Shown here one piece after another: positions 47,923-57,314 of a DNA stretch of 64,000 bases. Below the pieces are notes generated by a model. It saw nothing but the letters and a program-made list of their open reading frames with translations, did not search any database and was not told where the DNA came from. The position numbers were made by a program, and so were the translations under genes. The stretch comes from Streptomyces aculeolatus (lineage in GTDB: Bacteria; Actinomycetota; Actinomycetes; Streptomycetales; Streptomycetaceae). The stretch lies in NCBI RefSeq assembly GCF_020400605.1, contig NZ_JAINRD010000009.1, positions 224,629-288,628 of the forward strand, given 5' to 3'. Every line of letters starts with the position of its first letter. The first letter of the stretch is position 1.

Positions 47923-48936
47923 TCAGGACCGGCTGCCGACCAGCTCGCGGAGCACGTCCTCCATGGTCACCAGCCCCGTCACCCGGTCCTCCTCGTCGGT
48001 CACCGCGGCCAGGTGGGTGCGGCTGCGGCGCATGGCGGTCAGCACGTCGTCCAGCGGCGCGCTCGCGCGCACCCGGGCGATGCGGCGCATGGCCGTACGC
48101 GGGTAGGGCGTCTCGCGGTCGGCTGCGCCGAGTGCGTCCTTGACGTGCAGATAGCCCAGGATCCTGCGGCTGTCGTCCACCACCGGGAAGCGGGAGAAGC
48201 CCGAGGCCACGGCCAGCGCCTCCAGCGCCTCCGGGGTGACGCCGACGTGCGCGGTCACCACGTGCCCCGTGGGCACCACCACGTCGCCCACGGGGCGGCG
48301 GCCCAGCTCCAGCGAGTCCCGCAGCCGCTCGGCGGAGCGGTCGTCGAGCAGCGCGGCCTCGGCGGAGTCCGCCACCATCCGGGCCAGGTCGGCGTCGGAG
48401 AACGACGCGGCGACCTCGTCGCGGGTCTGCACGCGCAGCAGCCGCAGCAGCGCGTTGGCGAAGGCGTTGACGGTGAAGACGACGGGGCGCAGCGCGCGGG
48501 TGAGCGCGACCAGCGGCGGGCCCAGCAGCAGCGCGGAGCGCACCGGGTCGGCCAGCGCCACGTTCTTCGGCACCATCTCGCCGAGCAGCATGTGCAGGTA
48601 TGTGGCCACGGCCAGGGCGATGGCGAACGAGATCGGGTGCACCAGCCCGTGCGGCACCCCCACCGCGTCGAAGAGCGGCTCCAGCAGGTGCGCGATGGCC
48701 GGCTCGGCGACGACGCCGAGGACCAGCGTGCACAGCGTGATGCCGAGCTGGGCCGACGCCATCAGCGTGGAGACGTGCTCCAGGCCCCAGATCACGCGGC
48801 GCGCCCGGCGGTCGCCGTCCTGCGCGTACGGCTCGATCTGGCTGCGCCGTACCGAGATGAGTGCGAACTCCGCGCCCACGAAGAAGGCGTTGAGCACCAG
48901 CGTCAGCAGGCCGACGAGCAACTGGACGGCGGTCAT
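47923..48936 (-). CDS. CNNM/HlyC-type membrane protein with CBS domains (second of pair)
   Basis: 337 residues from ATG 48936, overlapping the stop of the upstream paralogue by four bases (ATGA). A DUF21/CNNM transmembrane domain covers about residues 1-190 (three or four helices, with GAEFALISVRRSQIEPYA and LLGEMVPKNVALADP). Two CBS motifs follow (FSRFPVVDDSRRILGYLHVK; VTGLVTMEDVLRELVG). The CorC_HlyC C-terminal domain is absent, unlike in its partner. Such proteins are linked to magnesium or cobalt efflux. The pair probably works as a heteromer. Confidence 0.87.
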   Translation of the reverse strand: MTAVQLLVGLLTLVLNAFFVGAEFALISVRRSQIEPYAQDGDRRARRVIWGLEHVSTLMASAQLGITLCTLVLGVVAEPAIAHLLEPLFDAVGVPHGLVHPISFAIALAVATYLHMLLGEMVPKNVALADPVRSALLLGPPLVALTRALRPVVFTVNAFANALLRLLRVQTRDEVAASFSDADLARMVADSAEAALLDDRSAERLRDSLELGRRPVGDVVVPTGHVVTAHVGVTPEALEALAVASGFSRFPVVDDSRRILGYLHVKDALGAADRETPYPRTAMRRIARVRASAPLDDVLTAMRRSRTHLAAVTDEEDRVTGLVTMEDVLRELVGSRS

Positions 48937-50354
48937 CCGTCCTCCCCCCTTCCGGCGGCGGTCGCGCCGCCCCTGCCCCTGCCCCTGCTGCTGCCGCCGC
49001 CCGGGCCGTCCGGGCCGCCGGAGCCGTCGGCGTCGTCGGCCTCCGCGCCCGGCGGCGGGGCGTGCAGCAGGACGCGCGCCGCGCGCCGCCCGGTCGCGTC
49101 CACGACGTCCAGCCGCCAGCCGCCGACGTCCAGCGCGTCCCCGTCGACGGGGATGCGGCCCAGCTCGGTGGCGATGAGCCCGGCCAGCGTCTCGTACGGG
49201 CCCTCCGGCACCCGCAGCCCGATCTCCGCGAGCTGGTCGGGGCGCACCCCGCCGTCGGCGTCGAAGAGCATCCGGCCGTCCGGGGCCGCGCCGCTGGGCA
49301 GCAGGTCGGGCGTCTCCAGCGGGTCGTGCTCGTCCCGCACCTGGCCGATGACCTCCTCCACGACGTCCTCCATCGTGACCACCCCGGCGGTGCCGCCGTA
49401 CTCGTCGATCACGACCGCCATGGACCGCTTGTCCGTCAGCCGGTCCATCAGGTGGTCGACGGGCAGCGTCTCGGGCACCGGCACCGGCTCCCGCAGCAGC
49501 CGGGTCAGCGGGTGGCGGGCGCGGCGGTCCGCGGGGATGCCGAGCACGTCCTTGACGTGCACGTAGCCGAGGACGGTGTCGAGATTGCCGCGGTAGACGG
49601 GGAAGCGGGACAGGCCGGTGGCGCGGGAGGCGTCGACGACGTCGCCGACGGTGGCGTCCGCCTCCAGCGCGACGACCTGCATCCTGGGCGTCATCACGTT
49701 CTCCGCCGTCAGCTCCGCGAGCCCGAGGGTACGGACGAACAGCTCGGCGGTGTCGGCCTCCAGCGAGCCCTTCTTCGCCGAGTGCCGGGCCAGCGCGGCG
49801 AGTTCCTGCGGGCTGCGGGCGGAGGCCAGCTCCTCGGCCGGCTCCAGGCCCATCAGCCGCAGCACCCGGTTGGCGGTGTTGTTCAGGTGGCCGATGAACG
49901 GGCGGAAGACGGCGCTGAACGTGCGCTGGAAGGCCGCGACGTTCTTGGCCATGACCAGCGGGCGGGAGATGGCCCAGTTCTTCGGCACCAGCTCGCCGAC
50001 GACCATGAGCACGACGGTCGACAGCGCCGTGCCCAGCACGAGCGCGACGCTGGAGGTGGCCGAGTCCGGTACGCCCGCCGCCCGCAGCGGGCTGTGGAGG
50101 AGGGCCGCGACGGACGGCTCGGCGAGCATGCCGACGACGAGGTTGGTGACGGTGATGCCGAGCTGCGCGCCGGAGAGCTGGAAGGTCAGGCTGCGTACGG
50201 CCGCCAGGGCGCCGGCCGCGCCGCGCTCGCCGCGGTCCACGGCCCGCTCCAGCTCGGCCCGCTCCACCGTCGTCAGCGAGAACTCGGCGGCCACGAACAG
50301 CCCGCAGGCCAGGCAGAGCGCCAGGGCCAGGGCCAGCAGCAGCACCTCGGTCAT
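48933..50354 (-). CDS. CNNM/HlyC-type membrane protein with CBS and CorC_HlyC domains
   Basis: 473 residues from ATG 50354, with a strong GGAGGTGACC ribosome site. DUF21 helices fill residues 1-190 (VAAEFSLTTVERAELERAVD; LVPKNWAISRP). The CBS pair spans about 215-335 (SRFPVYRGNLDTVLGYVHVK; YGGTAGVVTMEDVVEEVIGQ), and the CorC_HlyC domain follows (FDADGGVRPDQLAEIGLRVP...TLAGLIATELGRIP). A disordered Gly/Arg tail ends it. It is translated in a coupled unit with the shorter paralogue. Predicted role: divalent cation efflux or homeostasis. Confidence 0.9.
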   Translation of the reverse strand: MTEVLLLALALALCLACGLFVAAEFSLTTVERAELERAVDRGERGAAGALAAVRSLTFQLSGAQLGITVTNLVVGMLAEPSVAALLHSPLRAAGVPDSATSSVALVLGTALSTVVLMVVGELVPKNWAISRPLVMAKNVAAFQRTFSAVFRPFIGHLNNTANRVLRLMGLEPAEELASARSPQELAALARHSAKKGSLEADTAELFVRTLGLAELTAENVMTPRMQVVALEADATVGDVVDASRATGLSRFPVYRGNLDTVLGYVHVKDVLGIPADRRARHPLTRLLREPVPVPETLPVDHLMDRLTDKRSMAVVIDEYGGTAGVVTMEDVVEEVIGQVRDEHDPLETPDLLPSGAAPDGRMLFDADGGVRPDQLAEIGLRVPEGPYETLAGLIATELGRIPVDGDALDVGGWRLDVVDATGRRAARVLLHAPPPGAEADDADGSGGPDGPGGGSSRGRGRGGATAAGRGEDG

Positions 50355-50411
50355 CGGGTCACCTCCGTCTCATGATCACGCAGGGTCGCGGCGGTCGCGC
50401 GGCGACGGCGG

Positions 50412-50849
50412 TCAGCCGGCGGCGAGCGGCTTGACCCAGCGCCTCCACTGCTCCTGGTGCTCGTAGCCCCCGGCGTGCCACGCGTGGTGTGCCCGCTCGT
50501 TGCGGGTCAGCACCATCGCGTCCGCGCGCCGGCCGCCGAAGGCGGCGAACCGCCGCTCCGCCGCGGCCAGCAGCGCCGTGCCGACCCCGCGGCGCCGGTG
50601 GCCGGGGTGCACGGCCAGCCGGTACAGGTGGCAGCGCCAGCCGTCGAACCCGGCGATGACGGTGCCCGCCAGCTCCCCGCCGCGCTCGGCCAGCAGCAGC
50701 GCGCCCGGGTCGCGCTCCAGCAGCCCGAGGACGCCCGCCTCGTCGTCGCTGACGGACGTGCCCTCCGCCGCCGTCTGCCAGAACGCGAGCACCGCCGGTA
50801 CGTCCGCGGGCGCCGCGGCCCGGATGTGGAGATCGTCCATGCCCGGCAT
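50412..50849 (-). CDS. GNAT-family acetyltransferase
   Basis: 145 residues from ATG 50849 (ATG 50840 is an in-frame alternative). It has the full single-domain GNAT fold: IRAAAPADVPAVLAFWQTAA, LLLAERGGELAGTVIAGFDG, LYRLAVHPGHRRRGVGTALL (acetyl-CoA loop) and LTRNERAHHAWHAGGYEHQE. It resembles the RimI-like and putative small-molecule acetylases common in Streptomyces. Acceptor unknown. It is convergent in neither direction but simply precedes the CNNM pair on the same strand. Confidence 0.87.
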   Translation of the reverse strand: MPGMDDLHIRAAAPADVPAVLAFWQTAAEGTSVSDDEAGVLGLLERDPGALLLAERGGELAGTVIAGFDGWRCHLYRLAVHPGHRRRGVGTALLAAAERRFAAFGGRRADAMVLTRNERAHHAWHAGGYEHQEQWRRWVKPLAAG

Positions 50850-50927
50850 CCCATCACCGCGGCCCCGCCCGCGTCGACCGGATTCGGCATGCGCCCTGGC
50901 CGCGGCAGCCCGGCGGCCCGCCCGCGG

Positions 50928-53528
50928 TCACTCGTGCGCGATGGCCGCCAGGACGTTGAGCCGGGACGCCCGCAGCGCCGGCAGCAGGGCGGCCAGCAGG
51001 CCGACCAGCACCGACCCGATCACCACGGCCAGCTGCACCGTCCAGTCGATCGCGAAGGCGCGCATGCCCTCCAGCGCCAGCACCTCGTGTACCCCCGCGC
51101 CCCACGCCAGGCCCAGCACGAGGCCGAGCAGCGCGCCGAACACGGCGATCACGACGGACTCCAGCCGGATCATCCGCCGCGTCTGGCGTCTGGACAGCCC
51201 GATGGCCCGCAGCATGCCGATCTCCCTGGTCCGCTCCACCACCGACAGCGCCAGCGTGTTCACCACGCCCAGCACCGCGATGACGATCGCCAGCCCCAGC
51301 AGCGCGAAGACCAAGTAGAGCAGCACGACGATCTGCTCCCGGATCAGCTCCTTGAAATCGGCCTGGTCGCGCACCTTCACCTGCGGGAAGTCCGCGAGGC
51401 CGCTCTCCAGCGACGCGCGCAGCCGGTCGACGTCGGTGCCGCCGGCGGCGTTGACGAAGACGACCGCCTCCTGGCCGCCGGGCAGGTACTCCTCCAGGGT
51501 CTGCATGCCCAGGAAGAAGCCGCCCGCCGCGCCGAACCCGCCGCTGGTCTCCTGCTTGGTGAGCGCCCCGACGGTCAGCTCCGCCTTCTTGCCGTTGGAG
51601 AACTCCACCTCAAGCGTGCTGCCGATACGTATGCCGTGGTCGCGGGCGAACTGCCGCTGGAGGCCCACGTGCCCGGGCGCGAGCGCGGCACCGGTGTCGC
51701 CCTCCGCGTACTCCAGCCGGCTGACCTTGTCCAGCTCCTTGTCGAAGGCGCCCGCGCTGGTGCTGGTCTTCTCGCCGTCGGGCAGCGTCACCCGCAGTGG
51801 CGCGAACCGCTGGCGGACCACGAGGCCCACGCCCTCCGCATCCTTGACCCGCTCGGTGACCTCGCGGGGGAACGGGCCGAAGTTGTCGCTCTGCACGAGG
51901 AAGTCGGCGCCCAGCGTCCGGTCGATCTCCTCGTCGAAGGATTTCGTCATGGACGCGGCGGCCACCGACATGCCGCCGACCAGGGCCAGGCCCACCATCA
52001 GCGCCACGGCCGTCGCGCCGGTGCGCCGCGGGTTGCGCAGCGCGTTGCGCTGGCTGAGGGCGCCGACCGAGCCGAAGATGCGGGGGAACCAGCCGCCCAG
52101 CACCCGGATCACCGGCCGGACCAGCAGCGGGCCGGCCGCCACCACGGCGAGCATGGTCAGCACCACGCCGCCCACCAGGTACACGGCGGAGTCCCGGGTC
52201 CGGTCCGCCGTGGCGCACAGGACGAACGACGCCGCCCCGAGGACCCCGAGGACCGAGCCGAGCACCGCCCGGACCCGCATCGGCCGGCCGACCTCCGCGA
52301 TCTCCAGGTCGGCGAGCGCCGCCATGGGGGAGACCCGCGCCGCGCGCCGGGCCGGCAGGTACGCCGCGACGAACGTGACGCCCACGCCCACCGCGTACGC
52401 GAGGACCGGCGTCAGCCAGCTCACGACCATCTCGGCGGCGTCCAGGTTCATCCCCAGCAGGCCCATCGTCTCGATGAGCCCCGCGGCGAGCCCGATGCCG
52501 CTGAGCAGGCCGAGCGTGGAGCCCGCCAGACCGAGCAGCAGCGCCTCGGTGAGCACCGAGCGGCGGACCTGCCGCCGGTCCGCGCCGAGCGCGCGCATGA
52601 GCCCCAGCTCGCGGGTGCGCTGCGCGATGAGCATCGAGAACGTGTTGACGATGAGGAAGATGCCGACCAGCACGGCGATCCCGGCGAAGCCGAGCATTAC
52701 GTACTTGATGATGTCGAGGAACGTGCCCAGCTCCTCCGCCGCCGACTTCGCCTGCTCATCGGCGGTCTGCACGGCGTACTCCCCGCCGAGCGCCTCCTTG
52801 ACGCGCTTCTTCAGCTGGGCGTCCGACACCCCCGGCGCCGCGTCCACGGACACCGACGTGGCCGGCGCCGCGTCCCCGGCCTCCGGGTCCGCGGACTCCG
52901 GCTTCTCCAGCAGCTGGCGCTGCGCCGCGGCCGTCTCCAGATAGACCACCGTCGCGCCCGGGTTGGTGGTCGTGAACTTCGCGATGCCGACGACCTCGGC
53001 CTCGAACGTGCCGGGCTGCGCGATGACGTTGAGCTTGTCGCCGATCCCGATGTCCTTGCGGTCGGCGGTGTCCTTGTCGAGCAGGGCCTCGCCGGCGCCG
53101 GCCGGCTCGCGGCCGTCCGACAGCTCCACCGGGCTGCGGTCGCTCACGTACCAGTTGGTGGCGATCGTCGGGGGGCCGGTGGTCCGGCCGAGCGGCTCGT
53201 TCTCCGCGTCGGTGACGGTGAGGTTGTCCACCTCTACGTCGAGGTGGACGTCCTCGACCCCGGGCACCTTCGCCGCGTCCTCCGCCACCGACGCGGGCAG
53301 TGTCGGCACCAGCCCGGAGGAGAACCCGCGGTTCTGCTCGAACGCCTCCTTCGGCGAGACCGCGACGTCGGCCGCCGTGGAGGCGAAGAGCCGGTCGAAC
53401 GTGCGGCTGACGGTGTCGGAGAAGATGAGGCTGCCGGAGACGAACGCCACCGACAGCACCACGGCCAGCGCCGAGAGCAGCATCCGCCCCTTGTGCGCGA
53501 AGAAGCTGCGCAGAGTCGCCTTGAGCAC
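50928..53528 (-). CDS. MacB/FtsX-type ABC transporter permease
   Basis: 866 residues, starting GTG at 53528 (VLKATLRSFFAHKGRMLLS). A first periplasmic MacB_PCD-like domain follows the N-terminal helix. Three helices with the FtsX motif (NTFSMLIAQRTRELGLMRAL, GADRRQVRRSVLTEALLLGL) come next. The second half repeats the plan (SQRNALRNPRRTGATAVALM, then VVERTREIGMLRAIGLSRRQ and the last three helices). This two-FtsX layout is typical of actinobacterial lipoprotein or peptide exporters. The ATPase gene lies six bases upstream. Confidence 0.92.
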   Translation of the reverse strand: MLKATLRSFFAHKGRMLLSALAVVLSVAFVSGSLIFSDTVSRTFDRLFASTAADVAVSPKEAFEQNRGFSSGLVPTLPASVAEDAAKVPGVEDVHLDVEVDNLTVTDAENEPLGRTTGPPTIATNWYVSDRSPVELSDGREPAGAGEALLDKDTADRKDIGIGDKLNVIAQPGTFEAEVVGIAKFTTTNPGATVVYLETAAAQRQLLEKPESADPEAGDAAPATSVSVDAAPGVSDAQLKKRVKEALGGEYAVQTADEQAKSAAEELGTFLDIIKYVMLGFAGIAVLVGIFLIVNTFSMLIAQRTRELGLMRALGADRRQVRRSVLTEALLLGLAGSTLGLLSGIGLAAGLIETMGLLGMNLDAAEMVVSWLTPVLAYAVGVGVTFVAAYLPARRAARVSPMAALADLEIAEVGRPMRVRAVLGSVLGVLGAASFVLCATADRTRDSAVYLVGGVVLTMLAVVAAGPLLVRPVIRVLGGWFPRIFGSVGALSQRNALRNPRRTGATAVALMVGLALVGGMSVAAASMTKSFDEEIDRTLGADFLVQSDNFGPFPREVTERVKDAEGVGLVVRQRFAPLRVTLPDGEKTSTSAGAFDKELDKVSRLEYAEGDTGAALAPGHVGLQRQFARDHGIRIGSTLEVEFSNGKKAELTVGALTKQETSGGFGAAGGFFLGMQTLEEYLPGGQEAVVFVNAAGGTDVDRLRASLESGLADFPQVKVRDQADFKELIREQIVVLLYLVFALLGLAIVIAVLGVVNTLALSVVERTREIGMLRAIGLSRRQTRRMIRLESVVIAVFGALLGLVLGLAWGAGVHEVLALEGMRAFAIDWTVQLAVVIGSVLVGLLAALLPALRASRLNVLAAIAHE

Positions 53529-53534
53529 GCCGCC

Positions 53535-54317
53535 TCAGCTCTTCCTGACGCCGTCGAAGCGCTTCATGCGCTCCAGCACCGCGTCGGCCGTCGGCTGCGG
53601 CATCTCGTCCACGATCCGCCCGTCGGCCAGGAAGAGCACCAGGTCGGAGTGGGCGGCGGCGCCCGGGTCGTGGGTCACCATCACCACCGTCTGCGCCAAC
53701 CGGTCGACCGCCTCCCGCAGGAACCCCAGCACTTCGAGGCCGGAGCGCGAGTCGAGGTTGCCCGTCGGCTCGTCGGCGAAGATCAGCTCGGGCCGGGAGG
53801 CCAGCGCCCGCGCGCACGCCACCCGCTGCTGCTGGCCGCCGGAGAGCTGCGAGGGCCGGTGGTCGAGCCGGTCGCGCAGGCCGAGCGTGCCGACCACGCG
53901 GTCCAGCCACTCGGGGTCGGGCCTGCGGCCCGCGATGTCCATGGGCAGCGTGATGTTCTCCAGCGCGTTCAGCGTGGGCAGCAGGTTGAACGACTGGAAC
54001 ATGAAGCCGATCCGGTCGCGGCGCAGCCGCGTCAGCTCCCGCTCGCCCAGGCCCGTGATCTCCGTGTCACCCAGCCAGACCCGCCCGGAGGTCACCGTGT
54101 CGAGCCCCGCGAGGCAGTGCATCAGCGTGGACTTGCCGGAGCCGGACGGGCCCATGACCGCAGTGAAGCGGGCGCGGCCGATCTCCACGTCCACCGCGTC
54201 CAGCGCCACGACCGCCGTCTCGCCGCTGCCGTACGTCTTCGTCAGCCCGCCGGCCCGGGCCGCGACCCCGGCGGGCGGTCCCGCTTCGCGTCTGTCGAGT
54301 GCCGCCGGTGTGGACAA
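53535..54317 (-). CDS. MacB-type ABC transporter ATP-binding protein
   Basis: 260 residues from TTG 54317, with GGGGGA seven bases upstream; an earlier in-frame GTG lacks a ribosome site. Walker A GPSGSGKST, signature QLSGGQQQRVACARALA, Walker B LIFADEPTGNLD and MVTHDPGAAAHSD are intact. It is the LolD/MacB type, which works with FtsX-type permeases to drive extracellular mechanotransmission or lipoprotein handling. The start codon region coincides with a DnaA-box-like nonamer. TAGTCT near 54453 (minus) is a candidate -10. Confidence 0.9.
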   Translation of the reverse strand: MSTPAALDRREAGPPAGVAARAGGLTKTYGSGETAVVALDAVDVEIGRARFTAVMGPSGSGKSTLMHCLAGLDTVTSGRVWLGDTEITGLGERELTRLRRDRIGFMFQSFNLLPTLNALENITLPMDIAGRRPDPEWLDRVVGTLGLRDRLDHRPSQLSGGQQQRVACARALASRPELIFADEPTGNLDSRSGLEVLGFLREAVDRLAQTVVMVTHDPGAAAHSDLVLFLADGRIVDEMPQPTADAVLERMKRFDGVRKS

Positions 54318-54504
54318 TGCCGTTCCCCCATCGGGCTGTGAGCCGGGCGCCGGGTGCGCGTTCCTGTCGGTCCGCCGCACGCCGTGCGCGCCCGGCGGGG
54401 ACCTGCTGCGAGGCCGCGCGACCGATCGGGTCCACGCCGCCTGCCAGCGAGACTAGGCCGCCGCGGAATCGCGCGCATCCCTCCCGGGTGGCACCTGTGG
54501 ACAA
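54309..54504 (-). promoter_or_regulatory. Two DnaA-box-like nonamers upstream of the ABC operon
   Basis: TTGTCCACA, the Streptomyces DnaA-box consensus, occurs exactly at 54317-54309 and 54504-54496 on the minus strand. TGTGGACGG at 54537-54545 is a two-mismatch third copy in the same orientation. The first box coincides with the TTG start codon of the ABC ATPase; the others lie in the 239-base gap before the methyltransferase gene, which I see as otherwise empty apart from the candidate -10 TAGTCT. Confidence 0.45.
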
Positions 54505-54556
54505 CGCCCTACTCCCGCGGGAGGACGGCCCTCTCCTGTGGACGGCGCAGTGGCCG

Positions 54557-55219
54557 TCAGCCTCGCAGCGCAGTGCCCAGGACGTGGTACGAGGCCGGGG
54601 TCGGCGGCCCCTTCTCCGGCACCCGCAGCCGCCGGTACGCGCCGAGCGTGAACCCCGCGGCGGTCAGCTCGCCGAGCACGTCGCGGCCGGAGTGGCAGCC
54701 GCCGAGCAGCAGCGGCCACACCGTACGGTCCGCCGCCCGCTGCACCGCCCGCATCACCCGCCCCTCGGCCCGCCCGTGCTCGTAGAACCGCAGCTCGCCG
54801 CCCGGCCGCAGCACCCGGCGCACCTCCTCCAGCGCGCGCGGCACGTCCGCGACCGAGCACAGCACCAGCGAGGCGACGGCGGCGTCGAACGACCCGCTTT
54901 CGAGCGGCAGGTCCTCCGCCGTCCCCGGCATCACGTCCACCTGCACGCCCGCCCGCAGCGCCGCCGCCGCGCCGAGCCGCCGCAGGTGGCGCTCCGGTTC
55001 GATCGCGACCACCTCGGAGACGGCGGGCGGGTAGTGGGCGAAGTTCAGCCCGTTGCCCGCGCCGATCTCCACAACGCGGCCGGTCAGGCCGGTCAGCAGC
55101 TCCTTGCGGAGCTCGGCGACCCCGCCCCGCTCGTCGGCGGTGACGCTGAGACGGGCGTAGAAACGCGCGAAGTGCGGGTGGTACACGGCGTCCTTCGCGG
55201 CGCTCGGCGGTGACGGCAT
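54557..55219 (-). CDS. Class I SAM-dependent methyltransferase (METTL7/phospholipid-type)
   Basis: 220 residues from ATG 55219, with AGGAGGCCGG upstream. The SAM site VVEIGAGNGLNFAHYPPAV is followed by an acidic residue ending strand 2 (VAIEPERH), then LPLESGSFDAAVASLVLCSV and VRRVLRPGGELRFYEHGRAE. GNGLNFxxYP is typical of the METTL7/phospholipid N-methyltransferase branch rather than BioC. It follows bioD on the same strand after 22 bases, so it is probably co-transcribed with the biotin genes, but a biotin role is not supported by its motifs. Confidence 0.82.
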   Translation of the reverse strand: MPSPPSAAKDAVYHPHFARFYARLSVTADERGGVAELRKELLTGLTGRVVEIGAGNGLNFAHYPPAVSEVVAIEPERHLRRLGAAAALRAGVQVDVMPGTAEDLPLESGSFDAAVASLVLCSVADVPRALEEVRRVLRPGGELRFYEHGRAEGRVMRAVQRAADRTVWPLLLGGCHSGRDVLGELTAAGFTLGAYRRLRVPEKGPPTPASYHVLGTALRG

Positions 55220-55241
55220 ACCGGCCTCCTGGCGAGTGGGG

Positions 55242-55988
55242 TCAGTGCGATTGTCCCTTCCCGGGGCCACCGGGGGCCTGCCGCGCGCGGAAGGTGTCGG
55301 CGTCCCAGTGCCCGCCGAGCGCCGGCGCCAGCCACCCGGGAGCCGCCGCGCCGAACTCCCCCGGACCGTACGCGCCCGCGCCCTCCGGCACCGCGCCCAG
55401 CAGCGGGACCCGCGCCGTGGCCGGCAGGTCCGCCAGGTTGCACCGGGCCGCCAGGTCCGGGGCCGCCGGCCAACTGCCCACCACCGCACCCGGGCACGCC
55501 AGGCCGCGGCGCCGCAGCGCCTCGGTGGTCAGCTCGGTGGCGTTCAGGGTGCCCAGCCCGGCGGCGGCCACGACCAGCACCGGAGCCGCCACCAGCCGGG
55601 CCACCTCCGCCAGCGTGCCGCCCGCGTCGTCGAACCGCACCAGCAGCCCGCCCGCGCCCTCCACGAGCACCAGGTCGTAGTCGTACCCCAGCTTCTCCAC
55701 CATCCCCGCCGCGTCGGCCGCCGTCAGCGGCGGCAGCCCCGCGCGCCGGGCGGCCGTCGCCGGGGCCAGCGGCTCGGGGAAGCGGGCCAGCTCCACCGCC
55801 TGTACACCCGGGACGAGGCGCGCCGCCTCGTCGGCGTCGCCCGGCTCATCCGGTGCCACACCGGTCTGCGCCGGTTTGAGCACGGCCACCGAGCGGCCCC
55901 GCGCCAGCGCCGCGGCGGCCACGGCGGCGGTGACGACCGTCTTGCCCACACCGGTCGACGTGCCGGTGACCACGAGTACGCTGCCCAT
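55242..55988 (-). CDS. bioD: Dethiobiotin synthetase
   Basis: 248 residues from ATG 55988. It forms the ureido ring of dethiobiotin from DAPA, CO2 and ATP. The P-loop is TGTSTGVGKT at the N-terminus. VAVLKPAQTG and LVLVEGAGGLLV are the other active-site segments. It lies 21 bases after bioA and belongs to bioB-bioA-bioD, transcribed leftward. The C-terminal 30 residues are Gly/Pro-rich. Confidence 0.94.
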   Translation of the reverse strand: MGSVLVVTGTSTGVGKTVVTAAVAAAALARGRSVAVLKPAQTGVAPDEPGDADEAARLVPGVQAVELARFPEPLAPATAARRAGLPPLTAADAAGMVEKLGYDYDLVLVEGAGGLLVRFDDAGGTLAEVARLVAAPVLVVAAAGLGTLNATELTTEALRRRGLACPGAVVGSWPAAPDLAARCNLADLPATARVPLLGAVPEGAGAYGPGEFGAAAPGWLAPALGGHWDADTFRARQAPGGPGKGQSH

Positions 55989-56009
55989 CGACTTGCCCCC
56001 CTCGCCCCT

Positions 56010-57314
56010 TCAGCCGGCCGCCGCCGCGGCGCGCACGGCGGCACAGATGCGTTCCACGTCGGCGTCCCCCGTCACGTACGGCGGCATGGTGTAGATCAGG
56101 TCGCGGAACGGGCGCAGCCACACCCCGGCCCCGACCGCGGCCCGGGTGGCGGCGGCCATGTCCGCGTGGTGGTCCAGCTGGACGACGCCGATGGCGCCCA
56201 GCACCCGTACGTCCGCCACCCCCGGCAGCTCCGCCGCCCCGGCCAGCCCGTCCCGCAGCCCGCTCTCGATGCGCTTGACGTCCTGCCGCCAGCCGCCGTC
56301 GGCCAGCAGGTCGAGGGAGGCCAGGGCGACGGCGGACGCGAGCGGGTTGCCCATGAACGTCGGGCCGTGGGCGAGCACCGGAACGTCGCCCTGCGAGATC
56401 CCCTCGGCCACCCCGGGGGTGCACAGCGTCGCGGCCATCGACAGATAGCCGCCCGTCAGCGCCTTGCCGACGCACATCACGTCCGGTGCGACGCCCGCGT
56501 GGTCCGCCGCGAAGAACGCGCCGGTGCGGCCGAAGCCGGTGGCGATCTCGTCGAACACCAGCAGTACGCCGTGCTCGTCGCAGGCCTCGCGCAGCACGCG
56601 CAGATAGCCGGGCGCGGTGAAGCGCATGCCGCCGGCGCCCTGCACGACCGGCTCCACGATCACCGCGGCCAGCTCGTCCGCGTGCCGCGCCACGAGGTCG
56701 CGCAGTTCGCGCTCGTACGCCCCGTCCACCGGCGCGTCGAAGCCCGCGGGCGGCAGTCCGGCGAACAACTGCCGCGGCAGCACGCCGGACCACAGCTCGT
56801 GCATCCCGCCGTCCGGGTCGCACACCGACATCGGCTGCCAGGTGTCACCGTGGTAGCCGCCGCGCCACGTCAGCAGCCGGCGCTTGTCCGGGCGGCCCCG
56901 CGAACGCCAGTACTGCAGGCACATCTTGACCGCGACCTCGACCGACACCGACCCGGAGTCACTGAGGAACACGTGCCGCAGCGGCTCCGGCGTGACCTCC
57001 ACCAGCCGCGCCGCGAGCCGCACCGCGGGCTCGTGGGTGAGCCCGCCGAACATCACGTGGCTCATCCGGTCCAGCTGGCCGCGGGCGGCGGCGTCGAGCG
57101 CCGGGTGGCGGTAGCCGTGGATCGCCGACCACCAGGACGACATCCCGTCGACCAGCTCGTCCACGCCCCACGCCGGCTCGGCCAGCCGCAGCCGTACGCC
57201 CGCGGCGGAGTCGACGACCAGCGGCTCCTGCCGGCCGGGCATGGGCCCGTAGGGGTGCCAGACGTGCTCGCGGTCCAGGTCGAGCAGCCGCCGCGGCGGC
57301 AACGGCTCAGGCAT
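56010..57314 (-). CDS. bioA: Adenosylmethionine-8-amino-7-oxononanoate aminotransferase
   Basis: 434 residues from ATG 57314; its start overlaps the bioB stop by eight bases (ATGCCTGA). It converts KAPA to DAPA with SAM as amino donor and PLP as cofactor. HVWHPYGPMPG at the N-terminus, SSWWSAIHGYRHPALD, VFLSDSGSVSVEVAVKM, FDEIATGFGRTG and the Schiff-base lysine in CVGKALTGGYLSMAA are all typical of BioA. The length is normal. It is translationally coupled to bioB and followed by bioD. Confidence 0.95.
   Translation of the reverse strand: MPEPLPPRRLLDLDREHVWHPYGPMPGRQEPLVVDSAAGVRLRLAEPAWGVDELVDGMSSWWSAIHGYRHPALDAAARGQLDRMSHVMFGGLTHEPAVRLAARLVEVTPEPLRHVFLSDSGSVSVEVAVKMCLQYWRSRGRPDKRRLLTWRGGYHGDTWQPMSVCDPDGGMHELWSGVLPRQLFAGLPPAGFDAPVDGAYERELRDLVARHADELAAVIVEPVVQGAGGMRFTAPGYLRVLREACDEHGVLLVFDEIATGFGRTGAFFAADHAGVAPDVMCVGKALTGGYLSMAATLCTPGVAEGISQGDVPVLAHGPTFMGNPLASAVALASLDLLADGGWRQDVKRIESGLRDGLAGAAELPGVADVRVLGAIGVVQLDHHADMAAATRAAVGAGVWLRPFRDLIYTMPPYVTGDADVERICAAVRAAAAAG

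Noticed and set aside
42045..48143. Plus-strand open frame of about 2000 codons
   Set aside because: It runs antisense to the response regulator, histidine kinase, purB and SGNH genes, has no recognisable domain, and composition typical of shadow frames.
54309..54545. Chromosomal replication origin
   Set aside because: Two or three DnaA boxes are far too few, and dnaA, dnaN and rpmH are not nearby.
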